Assembly (NCBI GenBank): GCA_001599935.1
Contig: BCIJ01000010.1
Coordinates: 160,021-224,020 of the forward strand
DNA length: 64,000 bases
Direction of reading: 5' to 3'
From: Holtermannia corniformis
Lineage: Eukaryota > Basidiomycota > Tremellomycetes > Holtermanniales
In this document: positions 51,204 to 61,260 of the stretch, in pieces
Numbering within the stretch: position 1 is the first letter of the stretch
Layout: the number at the start of each line of letters is the position of its first letter
Made by a program: the position numbers and the translations under genes
Notes under the pieces: generated by a model
What the model was told of the DNA's origin: nothing
What the model saw: the letters and a program-made list of their open reading frames with translations, nothing else
The model's database searches: none

Positions 51204-53664
51204 GTCAGTCTGCGCTGTGTTCGTGTGCTCTATTCAATCCTGTCGATGTCGTATGCCCGTCAACCACGAGGCACGAGAGGAGAACGACATCTGGTTTCTA
51301 CTGGTGGTCTTCGTCCTTGACTGGACGGAGTTGTCGAGTGCCATCAGCTGTACGCCTCCGGTAACGCTCTCTTGTTTGTTGTAGGCGTGGAATCGGCAGC
51401 ATCGCCTGCTTTGATATCTTCTTGTCCCGGGCTTGTGCGAGCAATCCCAGTACACTCTGTGTCAACACCGCACCAGTCTCTCGCTGTGTTCCCTCTCGAT
51501 TCCTCTTTGCAAGACTGCAGGGAGGACGAGATACACCTGCACCAAGCCTGCAGTTCTTTCGAGTGACACAGCCGTATACGGGCATGCCCTGCCATGCTCT
51601 CGACTACACGCGGTATCGCCCACTGGCGCGATAGACAGATAGTAGATCCTGCTGCCTCATCTCACGCGTTCAAGGACGGCCATCGCGGGTCGAGCCAGTC
51701 CGTCTGATCGTCACACTTGTGCCCTGGTACGGGCTTCATGGGCTCGTCATGACCCGCGCAACAGGTATCATGAGGCGGAGGCTCGATCGCTCGGTCGCAG
51801 CGCTCGGCAGTTGATACCTGGTACGCCTGGCTTGCGCGTTCGTCGTACACGTTGAGACGTGTGGTCACTTCAGCATTGGTGGACTCGTCCGGTACACAAC
51901 ACACCGGTCTCCCTCATGAGTCATGTCCTCAGGCCCGGCTCAAGAGTGAGAGAGTCTGTGCTGCACCATGATCGGTGTCGCCCTGGGCTTTGCGAGAATC
52001 ATTCCAAGCCCAGGCGGTCTCCGGCTTCATATCAGTCGTACGTCCAGCTACACTGGCTGCAAATGAGTCGGCGGTACAACGCGCCATGTCACTTAGGTGC
52101 ACTAACTACGGGTCCGCAGGCATGCGTTCGACAGTGAGCTTTGCTATTTTCTGCGTGTGCTCATATGGAACTGTACGCTCTGGCGACCGGTTCGTATATC
52201 TAGCACCGTCGTGCTACAGTCCTACATTGGCTGCTGTCCCACGCCCAGAGCTCAGGCCAGGATAGTAGCGCTCGACGCTATTGACCGTCCAACCTCAAGG
52301 CTTGGCTCGTAGTGTTCATGTTCGCCAACATCGCATCCGGGAAGTCGCACTCGATCCGGCATCCTGGTCAGCAGACGTTGCTGACAGAGGGGCGTGTTCA
52401 GTGCCATCGTCCGCGGTCATGCTGTGCCCACTACCTGATCTGTCAGATGCCGCCTGTGTGACACCCTATTCTCACCATAACGATTCATCATCTGCGGCTG
52501 AAGCAGAGATGCACGCAGGCGTCGGGCGCGGTGTGCTTTTCTCGTCTGTGCGGTCTTGCGTCGGTTTGCAAGGCTTTCAGTCGCCTCGGTGAAACGCATT
52601 TGACAACGTGGCATCGTCTTGAACCTTCGCTGGGTGCTACTTTCGCGCTCCGTCCAACCCCGAATGGCGCGTACGAGGTACATTGTTGAACCTCTACCTC
52701 CTGCATCCAGTATCAGAACAGTTCATCAATGGACTGCTGGAAATGGTCTCGGTCACGGGAGGATAGAGAAGGTTGAGCCAGGGCACTTGCTTAACTCGCA
52801 AAGTGACTTGCCAAGTTCAAGTTCACAATTGCGGTCTGTGATGTGAATGCTGCGAGCGGCAGCTACTTGAGCTGTTCACTACTCAGTGTCAGCGCCTAAC
52901 TCGCTCGCAAGATGACGGAATGGGCCCTGTAGCTCGCGATGGGCTGGGCAGTCCTCCTTTTGCTATTTGCGCTGGGTATCTTGTATTCTACTTTTAGGAT
53001 CAGCCCGCAATGTTGCGCGGACGTGGAAGCGGACAAAGCTGAGGGGTAATGTGCCTTTCACACGATGATGTTCGTACAAGGCCTACTGCAACGCCGTTAT
53101 CAGCAATAGTGCCGAATCGAGTTTTGTGAACGCCCGCTCCTCAGCCGGTTCTTTGCGCAAAGTCAACCGACCGCGCATCCCAGGCACAGCCTTAGCCAAT
53201 CTTTGGCTAGGCGTGTGATGTCCATGCCGGATGTGGCTGACCGGATGTCGTTGACTGTGGCCCTCAACCCTCACTGTCGTCCGGTTTTGCTTGGTGGTAT
53301 CCTGTGACGTATTGGCTCTCCGCTTGGTGCGGATCTTCGTCTGTATCAGCGCAGCTGACGAGCTGTGTCTGCATACTGTCAGTCATCTGACCATTTCGGA
53401 GACGTTACGTCAATCGTACCACCGGACGCAGTGAGACCTAGAGGGTGCGCAGGGTGATCCAGTCAAGGAGGAGCTCGAAGCGCTGGAACCGAGTCGTCGG
53501 CCGTGGAGCTGCACTCGGGTTCATCGTTACTACGCCCGGCTTGGAGCGTACACCAGCCGAGTGCTTTCCGCGTGAGGCTTTTTGAGACCGCTATAGTTCA
53601 GTCTTGTGTAGCAGCTGTGATCGACGAGCGGCCGGGGAAGGGGTTCACGCAAGCAGTCTGACTG
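51204..53664. other. Gene-poor stretch downstream of ATG12
   Basis: About 2.5 kb with only short, overlapping frames on both strands. Apart from the weak candidate at 51662-51904 nothing resembles a known protein. Composition does not differ obviously from the rest of the window, and no repeats stand out by eye. Confidence 0.4.
51662..51904 (-). CDS. Possible small Cys/His-containing protein or last exon
   Basis: An 80-residue open frame, MCCVPDESTNAEVTTRLNVY, later DTCCAGHDEPMKPVPGHKCD and DQTDWLDPRWPSLNA. The composition looks protein-like (acidic, few Arg), with paired cysteines and histidines as in other tiny genes here. The frame is closed just upstream, but a splice acceptor there would allow earlier exons (a frame at about 51930-52090 is a candidate). 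No family recognised. Confidence 0.3.
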   Translation of the reverse strand: MCCVPDESTNAEVTTRLNVYDERASQAYQVSTAERCDRAIEPPPHDTCCAGHDEPMKPVPGHKCDDQTDWLDPRWPSLNA

Positions 53665-54552
53665 CTACGAGGATCCGCGAGCCTTGGCCGTTTTGGCCCG
53701 CTTGTGGCAGTCATCTCGGTCATCATCTGTCTCACACCTCGTCAAAGGTCTTAGCTCTCCTGTCGTGGGACTCGCTAGCTGGCATTCGATCGATCCCATC
53801 AGCTCAGCGAGAGCTGGTCGGACATCATGTAGCATGCGCGTATCCGGCAAGGTTCGCTGCCTCATGATACATGGCCAGATGAGGGCGTGCGGCTGCTGTC
53901 CAGCGCAGGTGATCCAACCTGTTGTGCCAGTAGCGCTTGCTCTTGCCGACTGTGTTGCAGCAGGCGATGTCAAGGACTGTACATGCAAAGGTATGGTGGG
54001 TTCTGTATGGCCGCGCGCGGGTGACGGGCATAGCTGGACGTCGAGTTGTACGCCATGACACATCGCGCGGTATGCTGAAAGATGACGTCTCGTCAGATGG
54101 GATATGCCAGCACAAGCGCAGGGCAAGCCATGCCTTGCGCTGTCATGCTCTGGCGTGTATCTGATTCGCAGGTCGTCAGGCGGATCACATGAGACTATCT
54201 TGGCCAGAGCGTCCATGCTGCGTATCAGGATCAAGATGCCGTGGCTGTTCGTATCAGAGGATTCGCATGTGATTCGGGCAGCTGGCGTGCGAGACCCAGT
54301 CCTCACATGCTCGAAAGGTGCCATAGTGGAGAAGCGTGCTCCTGCGCCTGCTTCGAGTGGCTTGCACTGCTCTAGCATACTTGGTCCAACGCTCGATCGA
54401 TGCTGATGCTCTGCAGTGCTTTGGGACCGAAGGCCACCTGATTGTAAACTACAGGTCGGTCGCTCTTGCCAAGCGTGCCCGCTGATATCTCGTAGCACGA
54501 TCCAAGCGTGGGGCTGAGTCTGAGCGAGCCTGATCTCGCTGTTGTACGCCAC
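53665..54552 (-). CDS. Unassigned 295-codon open frame
   Basis: A single uninterrupted frame, MAYNSEIRLAQTQPHAWIVL to DCHKRAKTAKARGSS. It is long for chance, but the sequence is rich in Arg, Ser, Cys and His with no clear hydrophobic pattern and no domain I know; the opposite strand is also open over parts of it. It lies in an otherwise gene-poor zone. It could be an orphan gene, a long non-coding RNA region or a chance frame. Confidence 0.3.
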   Translation of the reverse strand: MAYNSEIRLAQTQPHAWIVLRDISGHAWQERPTCSLQSGGLRSQSTAEHQHRSSVGPSMLEQCKPLEAGAGARFSTMAPFEHVRTGSRTPAARITCESSDTNSHGILILIRSMDALAKIVSCDPPDDLRIRYTPEHDSARHGLPCACAGISHLTRRHLSAYRAMCHGVQLDVQLCPSPARGHTEPTIPLHVQSLTSPAATQSARASATGTTGWITCAGQQPHALIWPCIMRQRTLPDTRMLHDVRPALAELMGSIECQLASPTTGELRPLTRCETDDDRDDCHKRAKTAKARGSS

Positions 54553-54953
54553 GATGCATGCCTGGCTGATAACCGCGTGGGCTGGAGGGGTTTGCGCTAT
54601 CTCTATAACGCCGAGCGTGGCACGTTAATCCCGAGTGGGGGTTGACCGCCAGACGCGGCGCTTGTCGCTCTCGGCCGCTTTGGGCGCGACGGGCAGCAGA
54701 GCGGTGGTGGGATCCAGTGTACCAGTAAACGACCAGCAACCGAGAGCACAGCAGGGAGATCACTAGACACGCGTGTAGCATAGGGCAAGAGGGAGAGCCG
54801 TGATTTGGAAGCGCGTCGGAACAAGCTCTAGACGCCGAGAACCGACAAACAAGCTGCTCGACGCGGCGCACAGGCCGACGGGTGACTTGAACTTGCACTT
54901 CAGAGCTAGAAGCAGACTTGCGGATGGTGCCGACGCTCTAACGTGAGTCTGCC
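54553..54953. other. Upstream region of the transporter gene
   Basis: No gene is accepted; minus-strand frames here are Arg/Ala/Leu-rich and unlike known proteins. Confidence 0.35.
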
Positions 54954-57900
54954 ATGCTATCACCGTCAACCAAGCTCATCCCTCGAGCTCAGCTGCTGCG
55001 CACCATGAACGGCCACGCACACCTCGACAAGCTCGATACCACCACGGCCTTGATGACCCCGCCCTCGACCGAGTCTGAAGCGCCGCCACTCACACCAGGC
55101 TATGTCCCTGCCACACCGACCGTCGGCGGCGATAAAGTCAAGATGAGCCCCGTCGTCTCGGACCACGCCGAGCTATACGAGTCCTTCAGACAAGATCAAC
55201 CGCAGATGCAGATCCAAATGCAACCGCCTACAACGCCACAACCAAACGGATACGAGCCGAGCTCGAGCTCAACAGCTCAAGCCCATGGCCAGCGCGCGCT
55301 CTCACCGCGTCCAAACGCCGTCAACAACACCAATAGCTTTGAGAAACGCTACGAACCTCCAAACCTCCATTCGAGGCGCTATCACCCAGACGAACTCTCT
55401 GCCGGTCTTGGCGGGGAGAAACCGTTGAGCATGCCGCTGCCGCAAAGTCCGACCAACGGGTTCTACGACTCGCCGGCGTATTGGCTCATCATGTACTTTT
55501 GCTTCAACCTGGGATTGACCCTGTTTAATAAGGGCGTCTTGGTTAGCTTTCCGTTTCCTTATGTGAGTACTTGGCTGCGCTTGATGGACTGGAGTGCGGT
55601 GCGGTGGAGAAGGGGTGGAAGCAGGATCAAGGGCGAGGGCGAGGGCTTCGTGGCAGCGAGCCAATCTGACTGTAGCGGGACCCCTCGTTCCCGATGCGCG
55701 ATCGGACCTTCAGCTGCTCCGATTTCTGCGCCCCGTCCGTAGATGATCTACATCAAAACGACCGCGCCCGTCGATCAACCGTGCCCATTCGGCTCAAGGT
55801 TCGATCCTCACCGCACGCGGTGACAGATCAAAGGTTTGATCGCGCTGCCATGGTATCACGGCAGCTACGGTTGTGCAAGTTCACCCACTGTGCGATTCGC
55901 ACAGCGGGCTGGTTTGGTCGTAGCTGACGTAGCTTGTCGTTGAAGCGGCCGACGCCGACGTGACCTTGCGCAGCGATACGTTGTCAGACGTGCTCGATTG
56001 CAATGGTACGGTCGCCAAGCGCCTGGACGGGCTAGCAACGTCAGCTGCGTCTATACTTGGGCGTGCGTAGCTGTAAAGCTACGAGCGACACTGTTGACAG
56101 CTACGGTTGTTATCTTACACGCTAGGTGACAAGTGCGCCGCGTTGCTGTCAGGCAATGGTAGCTGTCTTACAGCAAGCTTAGCGTGTAGTCGTTGGCTAA
56201 GCGCACTGCGGTACTAGCTATTGACGATGTCAGCCGGTGCGCATCTTTGTCCTCGTTGACATCTCAACGCTGACCGACTTGCCGCCGCTGTATCCGAACG
56301 AACACAGCTACTCACAGCTGGAGCTTCGTTCATATTCACGTGCCGCAGCGGTCGTGAGTTCCGACGTCGCAATGCTGCTCTCGGGTGATCAGCTGTCTTG
56401 CGCCTATTTACCTTTCGCGTATCATGCGAGATGGGTATGGTCTTTGTCAGCTGTGAACTCGGGCCAGTGTTCCATGACTGCATTGATATCGTCATTGGCG
56501 GCCTAAACATCCGACGTTGGTGGTGCGGGGATGCGCATAGCAGGCTTCGCTGCTGGTGAGGTCTTCGTGGCCGTCAGCGAGGGAAGATGAAAGCAGCGTC
56601 GGCACAGATCCTGTGTGCTTGGGTCGTGCGAGAGGCAGTGGCTCAACTTCTGGTGGGTCTCGTGGGAACGGCTCGCAGTCATCCGCAAGGAGGTTGGCAG
56701 ACGATGAACGTCGCGAGCCTCGCCCTACCAGTGCGTAGCTGGTATCTCTCCGGTATTGCCGCTAGCTGCATGAGCTACCACGATTCCAGTTCGTGTGCTT
56801 CGAGGTTCAATGTTGAAGCGTGCATAGTTTGCTGTGGATTCTCAGCTGCCACTTGCTGACTCTACCAACAGACATTGACGGGGTTGCATGCGCTCTCGGG
56901 CTGCGCTGGGTGCTACTTTGCACTTGAGCGAGGAGCTTTTGTGAGTCCTCCAAACTGCGTGCTGGCATCAGCTAACGATTCGCAGACACCCGCTCGGCTG
57001 ACGTCACGGGAAAACGTCATCCTCGGAGCCTTCTCCGTCCTGTATACTATCAACATTGCAGTCTCCAACATCAGCTTGCAACTCGTCACCGTCCCAGTGC
57101 GTACCCCGCTCAAACGCGGCCAATGCACTTGCTAACCTCCACAGTTCCACCAAGTCGTCCGCGCTTCCACCCCACTCTTCACCATCATCATCTCGGCCGT
57201 CTTCTTGCGAACGAAGTTCAGCGTGGCCAAGCTCGTTAGCTTGCTGCCTGTCGTTGCTGGCGTCGGCTTTGCGTGAGTCGTGGGCAGTGACGGAAGTGGG
57301 GACTGACGTGTGGTAGCACCTATGGCGACTATTACTTTACGGCTTGGGGTTTGTTCTTGACGCTGCTTGGGACGTTTTTGGCGGCGCTCAAGACGGTCGT
57401 GACAAACTTGATCCAGACTGGCGGTGGCGGTCGGCTCAAGTTGGTGAGTGGATGGCCTGGTTGGCGTAGTTGTCGCTGAGCTCGATAGCATCCGCTCGAC
57501 CTGCTGATGCGCATGTCGCCGTTGGCGTTTATCCAATGCGTCGTCTATGGCTGGTACACTGGCGAGCTCGAGCGTGTACGGCGGTACGGCGCGACGCAGA
57601 TGACCCGCAGCAAGGCAATAGCGCTGCTCATCAACGGCATCATTGCGTGTGGCCTCAACATTGTCAGCTTTACAGCGAACAAGAAGGCGGGCGCGTTGAC
57701 CATGACCGTGTCTGCAAAGTGAGTTGCGCTTTGTGTTTTTGCCCACGCTCACACCCTACAGCTGCAAGCAGGTCTTGACGATTGCCCTCGCTGTCGTCCT
57801 CTTCGACCTCCACATCAACCCTACAAACGCCATTGGCATCTTGCTGACACTGATTGGAGGCGTACGTCCACCAATCGCCACCGCTCTCCAACGCTGACGT

Positions 57901-57977
57901 TCCAGGGGTGGTACGGCTACATTGAATACCTCGAGCGCTCCAAGAAGCGCGCGCCGAGTCTAGGGAGCAAATCATAG
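54954..57977 (+). CDS. Triose-phosphate/nucleotide-sugar transporter family protein
   Basis: Drug/metabolite-superfamily antiporter of the TPT group, probably in Golgi or ER membrane. A disordered cytosolic N-terminus of about 180 residues (rich in Pro, Ser, Thr, Gln) precedes the membrane part, which starts YWLIMYFCFNLGLTLFNKGV, the TPT signature. Later segments: TLTGLHALSGCAGCYFALER, FSVLYTINIAVSNISLQLVT, FHQVVRASTPLFTIIISAVF (conserved T-P-x-F), ALKTVVTNLIQTGGG, SFTANKKAGALTMTVSANCK and VLFDLHINPTNAIGILLTLI, ending YIEYLERSKKRAPSLGSKS. About ten helices. One intron (55563-56871) is 1309 bases, against 40-60 for the others. Substrate not determinable. The start could be 55005. Confidence 0.87.
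55563..56871 (+). other. 1.3-kb intron of the transporter gene
   Basis: Begins GTGAGT after FPFPY and ends CTGACTCTACCAACAG before TLTGLH, so the donor, branch box and acceptor are normal and the protein reads through. It contains short inverted repeats built on GTAGCTG/CAGCTAC (around 55860-56180), including a repeated AGCTACGGTTGT. No convincing nested gene is seen. Confidence 0.75.
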
Positions 57978-58147
57978 CGAGCGGGCATTGCATGGGAAGC
58001 GTCATAGATCTCGGGGGCTTGTAAGGGTGTGTGCGCATGCACCGTGTCGTTGTGCAATTGGCTTCGACTTGGCGCTGACGAAGCCGCACTGGGAATATGC
58101 GAAGCGCTGTACACTGACGGGCTGAAAGGAGGTTTACTTACAGAACG

Positions 58148-58153
58148 TATAAA
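58148..58153 (+). promoter_or_regulatory. TATA box of the 58196 gene
   Basis: TATAAA, 43 bases before the ATG at 58196. Its position argues against the earlier in-frame ATG at 58169. Confidence 0.5.
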
Positions 58154-58195
58154 GCGTGCTCAGTCTGCATGCTGGTCGACCAACTCACGATCGAT

Positions 58196-58471
58196 ATGGC
58201 CTCCCAACAGGACCAGAGCACAAACACAAACACAAACACGCAGGGCTCTACCCCTGCTGACCAGTCTAACGGCCAAGCCCCCACCGCTAACGGTACGACT
58301 AACGCTGCCACTGCTAACGGGGCCACGACAAATGGTCCCCAGACCAATGGCGTTAGCAGTGCCAAAGGTGATTGGCAACGTATGGCTAGGCAGCTACTCG
58401 CCCGGGATGCCCGCGAGGCCACTAGCAACGACTCGCAGCCATCGAACACTGGCAACGACTCGCAGCAGTGA
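58196..58471 (+). CDS. Small Asn/Thr/Gln-rich protein
   Basis: Unrecognised 91-residue protein. The first 55 residues are almost only Asn, Thr, Gln, Ala, Gly and Ser (MASQQDQSTNTNTNTQGS), a prion-like composition. Then comes a short basic helix, DWQRMARQLLARDAREA, and a polar tail. Coding starts with an ACAAAC repeat that makes the NTNTNT tract. Single exon, TATA box present, no signal peptide. Function unknown. Confidence 0.5.
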   Translation: MASQQDQSTNTNTNTQGSTPADQSNGQAPTANGTTNAATANGATTNGPQTNGVSSAKGDWQRMARQLLARDAREATSNDSQPSNTGNDSQQ

Positions 58472-58846
58472 GCGGATCGTATGACCTGATCTCCATATAT
58501 ATATATGTAAGAATGCAGATTTGCACGAGACCTTGGTGCTGCGAGCGTGTCCAGGATCAGCGCGGTCGCTTGCGCTTGTTTGGCTCGCTTACGGCCTCGC
58601 GGGAAACTGACGCATGGAGAAGTCTCAGGCTTGTTATAGCGCTTAATGGTCATCGCGACGCCCGCGCGACGTTGTGTAAGAGGCGAATGCGAATCTATCA
58701 CTAGGGAAGCTATGTCAGATGCTCAATGAGGGCTCAAGCCAATGCTCACGATTCGTTCGGGTGTCATCCGAAGCCGCAAGGTGACGCGCTTCGCTCCCAG
58801 GATCTTTATTCGCTGGACTGAAGACAAAGGACTGGCACTCGAGAGC
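58472..58846. other. Intergenic stretch
   Basis: No gene is supported; a short TATATATAT run lies at 58495-58507. Confidence 0.4.
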
Positions 58847-58852
58847 TATAAA
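58847..58852 (+). promoter_or_regulatory. TATA box of the 58914 gene
   Basis: TATAAA, 67 bases before the ATG at 58914 and 76 before the next in-frame ATG. Confidence 0.45.
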
Positions 58853-58913
58853 ACCTGGACGATGGTATAGTACTGGCGCCACAGGCACTTGAGAATCCAG
58901 TGCAGTCTCGTCA

Positions 58914-59135
58914 ATGACCTCGATGAGCAGTGCGCGTGTCGGTGCTGCGAGTACAAGCGCTGTCACGAGCAGTCCTCAGTCGGTCCAAGCTCTGACAACC
59001 GCGATGGCTAGCACAAGTCTGAGCTCGAGTCATCCCACGACCCCGGTCAATGATGGTGAACAGTGCGTCACGGTGACCATCACGGTTTATGATCCATCCG
59101 GGGTTGATATCTCGTCCCGCCACGTTGGGTCCTAG
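58914..59135 (+). CDS. Small Ser/Thr-rich protein
   Basis: Unrecognised 73-residue protein, MTSMSSARVGAASTSAVTSS, with a short likely beta region EQCVTVTITVYDPSGVDISS near the end. The VTVTITVYDP strand with one Cys recalls the INVTF/ITVN strand of family B, but the His-x-His motif is absent. TATA box present, single exon. Function unknown. Confidence 0.45.
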   Translation: MTSMSSARVGAASTSAVTSSPQSVQALTTAMASTSLSSSHPTTPVNDGEQCVTVTITVYDPSGVDISSRHVGS

Positions 59136-59402
59136 CGACAGCGGTAGTCATCATCTTTCAGTCTTCGTCGTGAACTCGGCACAATCCATCTAGTACCAGC
59201 CGTCTTGCGGCGCGTGATATTTCGGCTACACCTGTCGACCGGCGCCGCCATGACCCATGCCTCTCCCCATTGTAGCTCAAAAGAAACGAGATTAATCCAA
59301 GCCGCGACGGCGGAGTGTTAACGAGCTCCTTTACTCCCCATACCGTTCTCAAAGCTACAAAGGCGACGCACTCCCTGCCTGTATCTTGCCACTTGTCACA
59401 CC

Positions 59403-59639
59403 ATGTCCAAAGACCAAGACCTCGAAGCGTCAACCGCGAGCGACCAGGCGCCGACGGTTGGTGAGACGCAAGAAGCTGATCGCTGGGGAACGTCGGCGAC
59501 TAGTCATCAGTATATACCTACGAAGGAAGATCGCGAGTTTGAAGATCGCGGGTTTAAAGCGTCGCAGAAGAAATCATCTTGGTGGCCTTCACTCAACAGG
59601 TCTAGCGATGATCAACTGACGGCTGAGAAACTCGTGTGA
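59403..59639 (+). CDS. Small charged protein
   Basis: Unrecognised 78-residue protein, MSKDQDLEASTASDQAPTVG, then SHQYIPTKEDREFEDRGF and KKSSWWPSLNRSS. Hydrophilic throughout, probably disordered, no Cys. It is the third tiny plus-strand gene in 1.5 kb. The frame is closed by its own stop and the next gene converges. Function unknown. Confidence 0.5.
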   Translation: MSKDQDLEASTASDQAPTVGETQEADRWGTSATSHQYIPTKEDREFEDRGFKASQKKSSWWPSLNRSSDDQLTAEKLV

Positions 59640-59774
59640 ACCTAGCGACTACGCCGCGTTTGTGGTGGTGGGCGTCATCTATAGTGTGAGATGATGTCTA
59701 GTGCTACATGCATATGCTTGCGTCTGCCCCTGTCCAAGCCCTAGCTATCTGGTATCGACCTCGCCTGTACAGCA

Positions 59775-60879
59775 CTACCGCTGCGCATTCGCAATCGGGT
59801 TCGCATGTACCGTCACCTACACCACAGATCAGTTTCGCCACCCAACACGGCGCGCAACGCACACTATAGATTTTGAACTCTGCATTCGGTCGGTGTTTCT
59901 CGTTGACGGGTACGCGCTCCATTGTCTCGAGCGTTGTATCGGCGCCGTCGATGACTCTGCGTGGGTTAGCTACGTGATCTGCCGCAGGACAAAGTAACAT
60001 GTGCCCGGGATCGCTGACGTAGGTTTGGGCCTTGTCTACGGACTACAGAGGCTGTAGCCGCTCCCAAGCCCCATACAGACCGCTTCCGCACAAACGCGAG
60101 AAAAGGACTCGGCACTCACTTGCCAAAGATTGTGTATTTCCCATCGAGGGACGGTTGCTTGCTGTACGTGATGAAGAACTGAGAATCGTTTATCAGCCAG
60201 CCAATCCTAGTGCACCCCACAGCACCGGTGCTGCTGCCGTACAACAAGACTGACGAACCTGAGACTTGTTGGTATCGGGACCTGAATTCGCCATGGCGAC
60301 GATCCCTCTTGCATTGAACTGCACGATGCAAAGTCAGTGCGCAGAGGTGGTGCTAGCTGCGGGCATACGACGTACCTTGAGCGTCTGTCGGATCTCATCT
60401 TTAAACGGCTTGCCCCAGATTGATTGACCGCCTTTGCCTTTACCTGTGAGCGGGTTAGCCTGCATATCGCAGCAACAGGCCGACAGGAGCTCACCGGTCG
60501 GATCGCCTGTTTGGACCATGAAGTTTTTGATATTCTACACGAGTGTCAGCATTACCCGTGTGGAAGGCACGCCGCAACCCCGACTGACCCGGTGGAAGAT
60601 GCAACCGTCATATTGGCCCGCCGCGCACAGTGCCAAAAAGTTCTGTGATCGTTGAGCACCCCGTGGCAGCTCGACAAAGCTGTAGCGTGATTCCTAACGT
60701 ACCTCTGCCGTCTTGGGCACGGCTTCGCAGAAGACTTCGATCTGCGCGGTGGTTAGCTATGGCGGGGATGTGGAGGCGGGACCGACTTTGAGGTCGCCTA
60801 GCGATGTGTGGAGCGTTACGGACTGCAGTGGGTATCAGATCAGACTGTATCTGACGAGCTGGATATTGCTGCTCACCAT
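59775..60879 (-). CDS. Cyclophilin-type peptidyl-prolyl isomerase, PPIL3-like
   Basis: Proline isomerase of the spliceosome-linked single-domain cyclophilins. The spliced start is [13 protein letters not shown], with an intron directly after the ATG, then [122 protein letters not shown] and finally [13 protein letters not shown]. The short LGDLKIEVFC opening, the DGCIFHR segment and HANPIA ending are typical of the Ppil3 subfamily, and the catalytic Arg, Phe and Gln of cyclophilins are present. Eight or more short introns in about 160 codons. Confidence 0.9.
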
Positions 60880-60996
60880 TGTGCTATAGCAATGTGTAGA
60901 TGCGAGTGAGGACCAAGATCTATCGTTGCGCTCGTTGCAGGCCTACCGTGGGTGGTGTCAATCTAGGCGCGCGTGTTGAAAGCCTATTAAGCGCCT

Positions 60997-61191
60997 ATGA
61001 GCAATAGACCGAGGTTCTTCATCTCGCTGTTTGTCCTCTTTTTCTGGTCATTCGCGCTGCAGCTCTCGGGCGTTTGGCAGTGCCGCAAGGCTATAAAGTG
61101 AGCATACTCAAGTGAATATCTACATACGCTAACGAAGCGGTCGCGTAGAGTGGCCTATCAGTTCGACGCAGTTCGTAGGCACGACCGGTGA
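60997..61191 (+). CDS. Short single-pass membrane peptide (47 residues)
   Basis: Two exons: MSNRPRFFISLFVLFFWSFA and LQLSGVWQCRKAIK, a 50-base intron starting GTGAGC and ending CGCGTAG, then VAYQFDAVRRHDR and a stop at 61191. One hydrophobic helix with a basic start, the type seen in small mitochondrial or ER membrane subunits, but no family can be named. It starts 117 bases from the divergent cyclophilin and ends 69 bases before the next start. Confidence 0.4.
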
Positions 61192-61260
61192 TCGCCTCGC
61201 ACAAGACCCACGGTTACCCAGTCTTGCCATCTCGCACGACTTGCCATACACCCACTCAAA

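Noticed and set aside
55780..55830. GGTTCGATCC resembling a tRNA T-arm inside the long intron
   Set aside because: The flanking bases do not form a T-stem, D-arm or acceptor stem.
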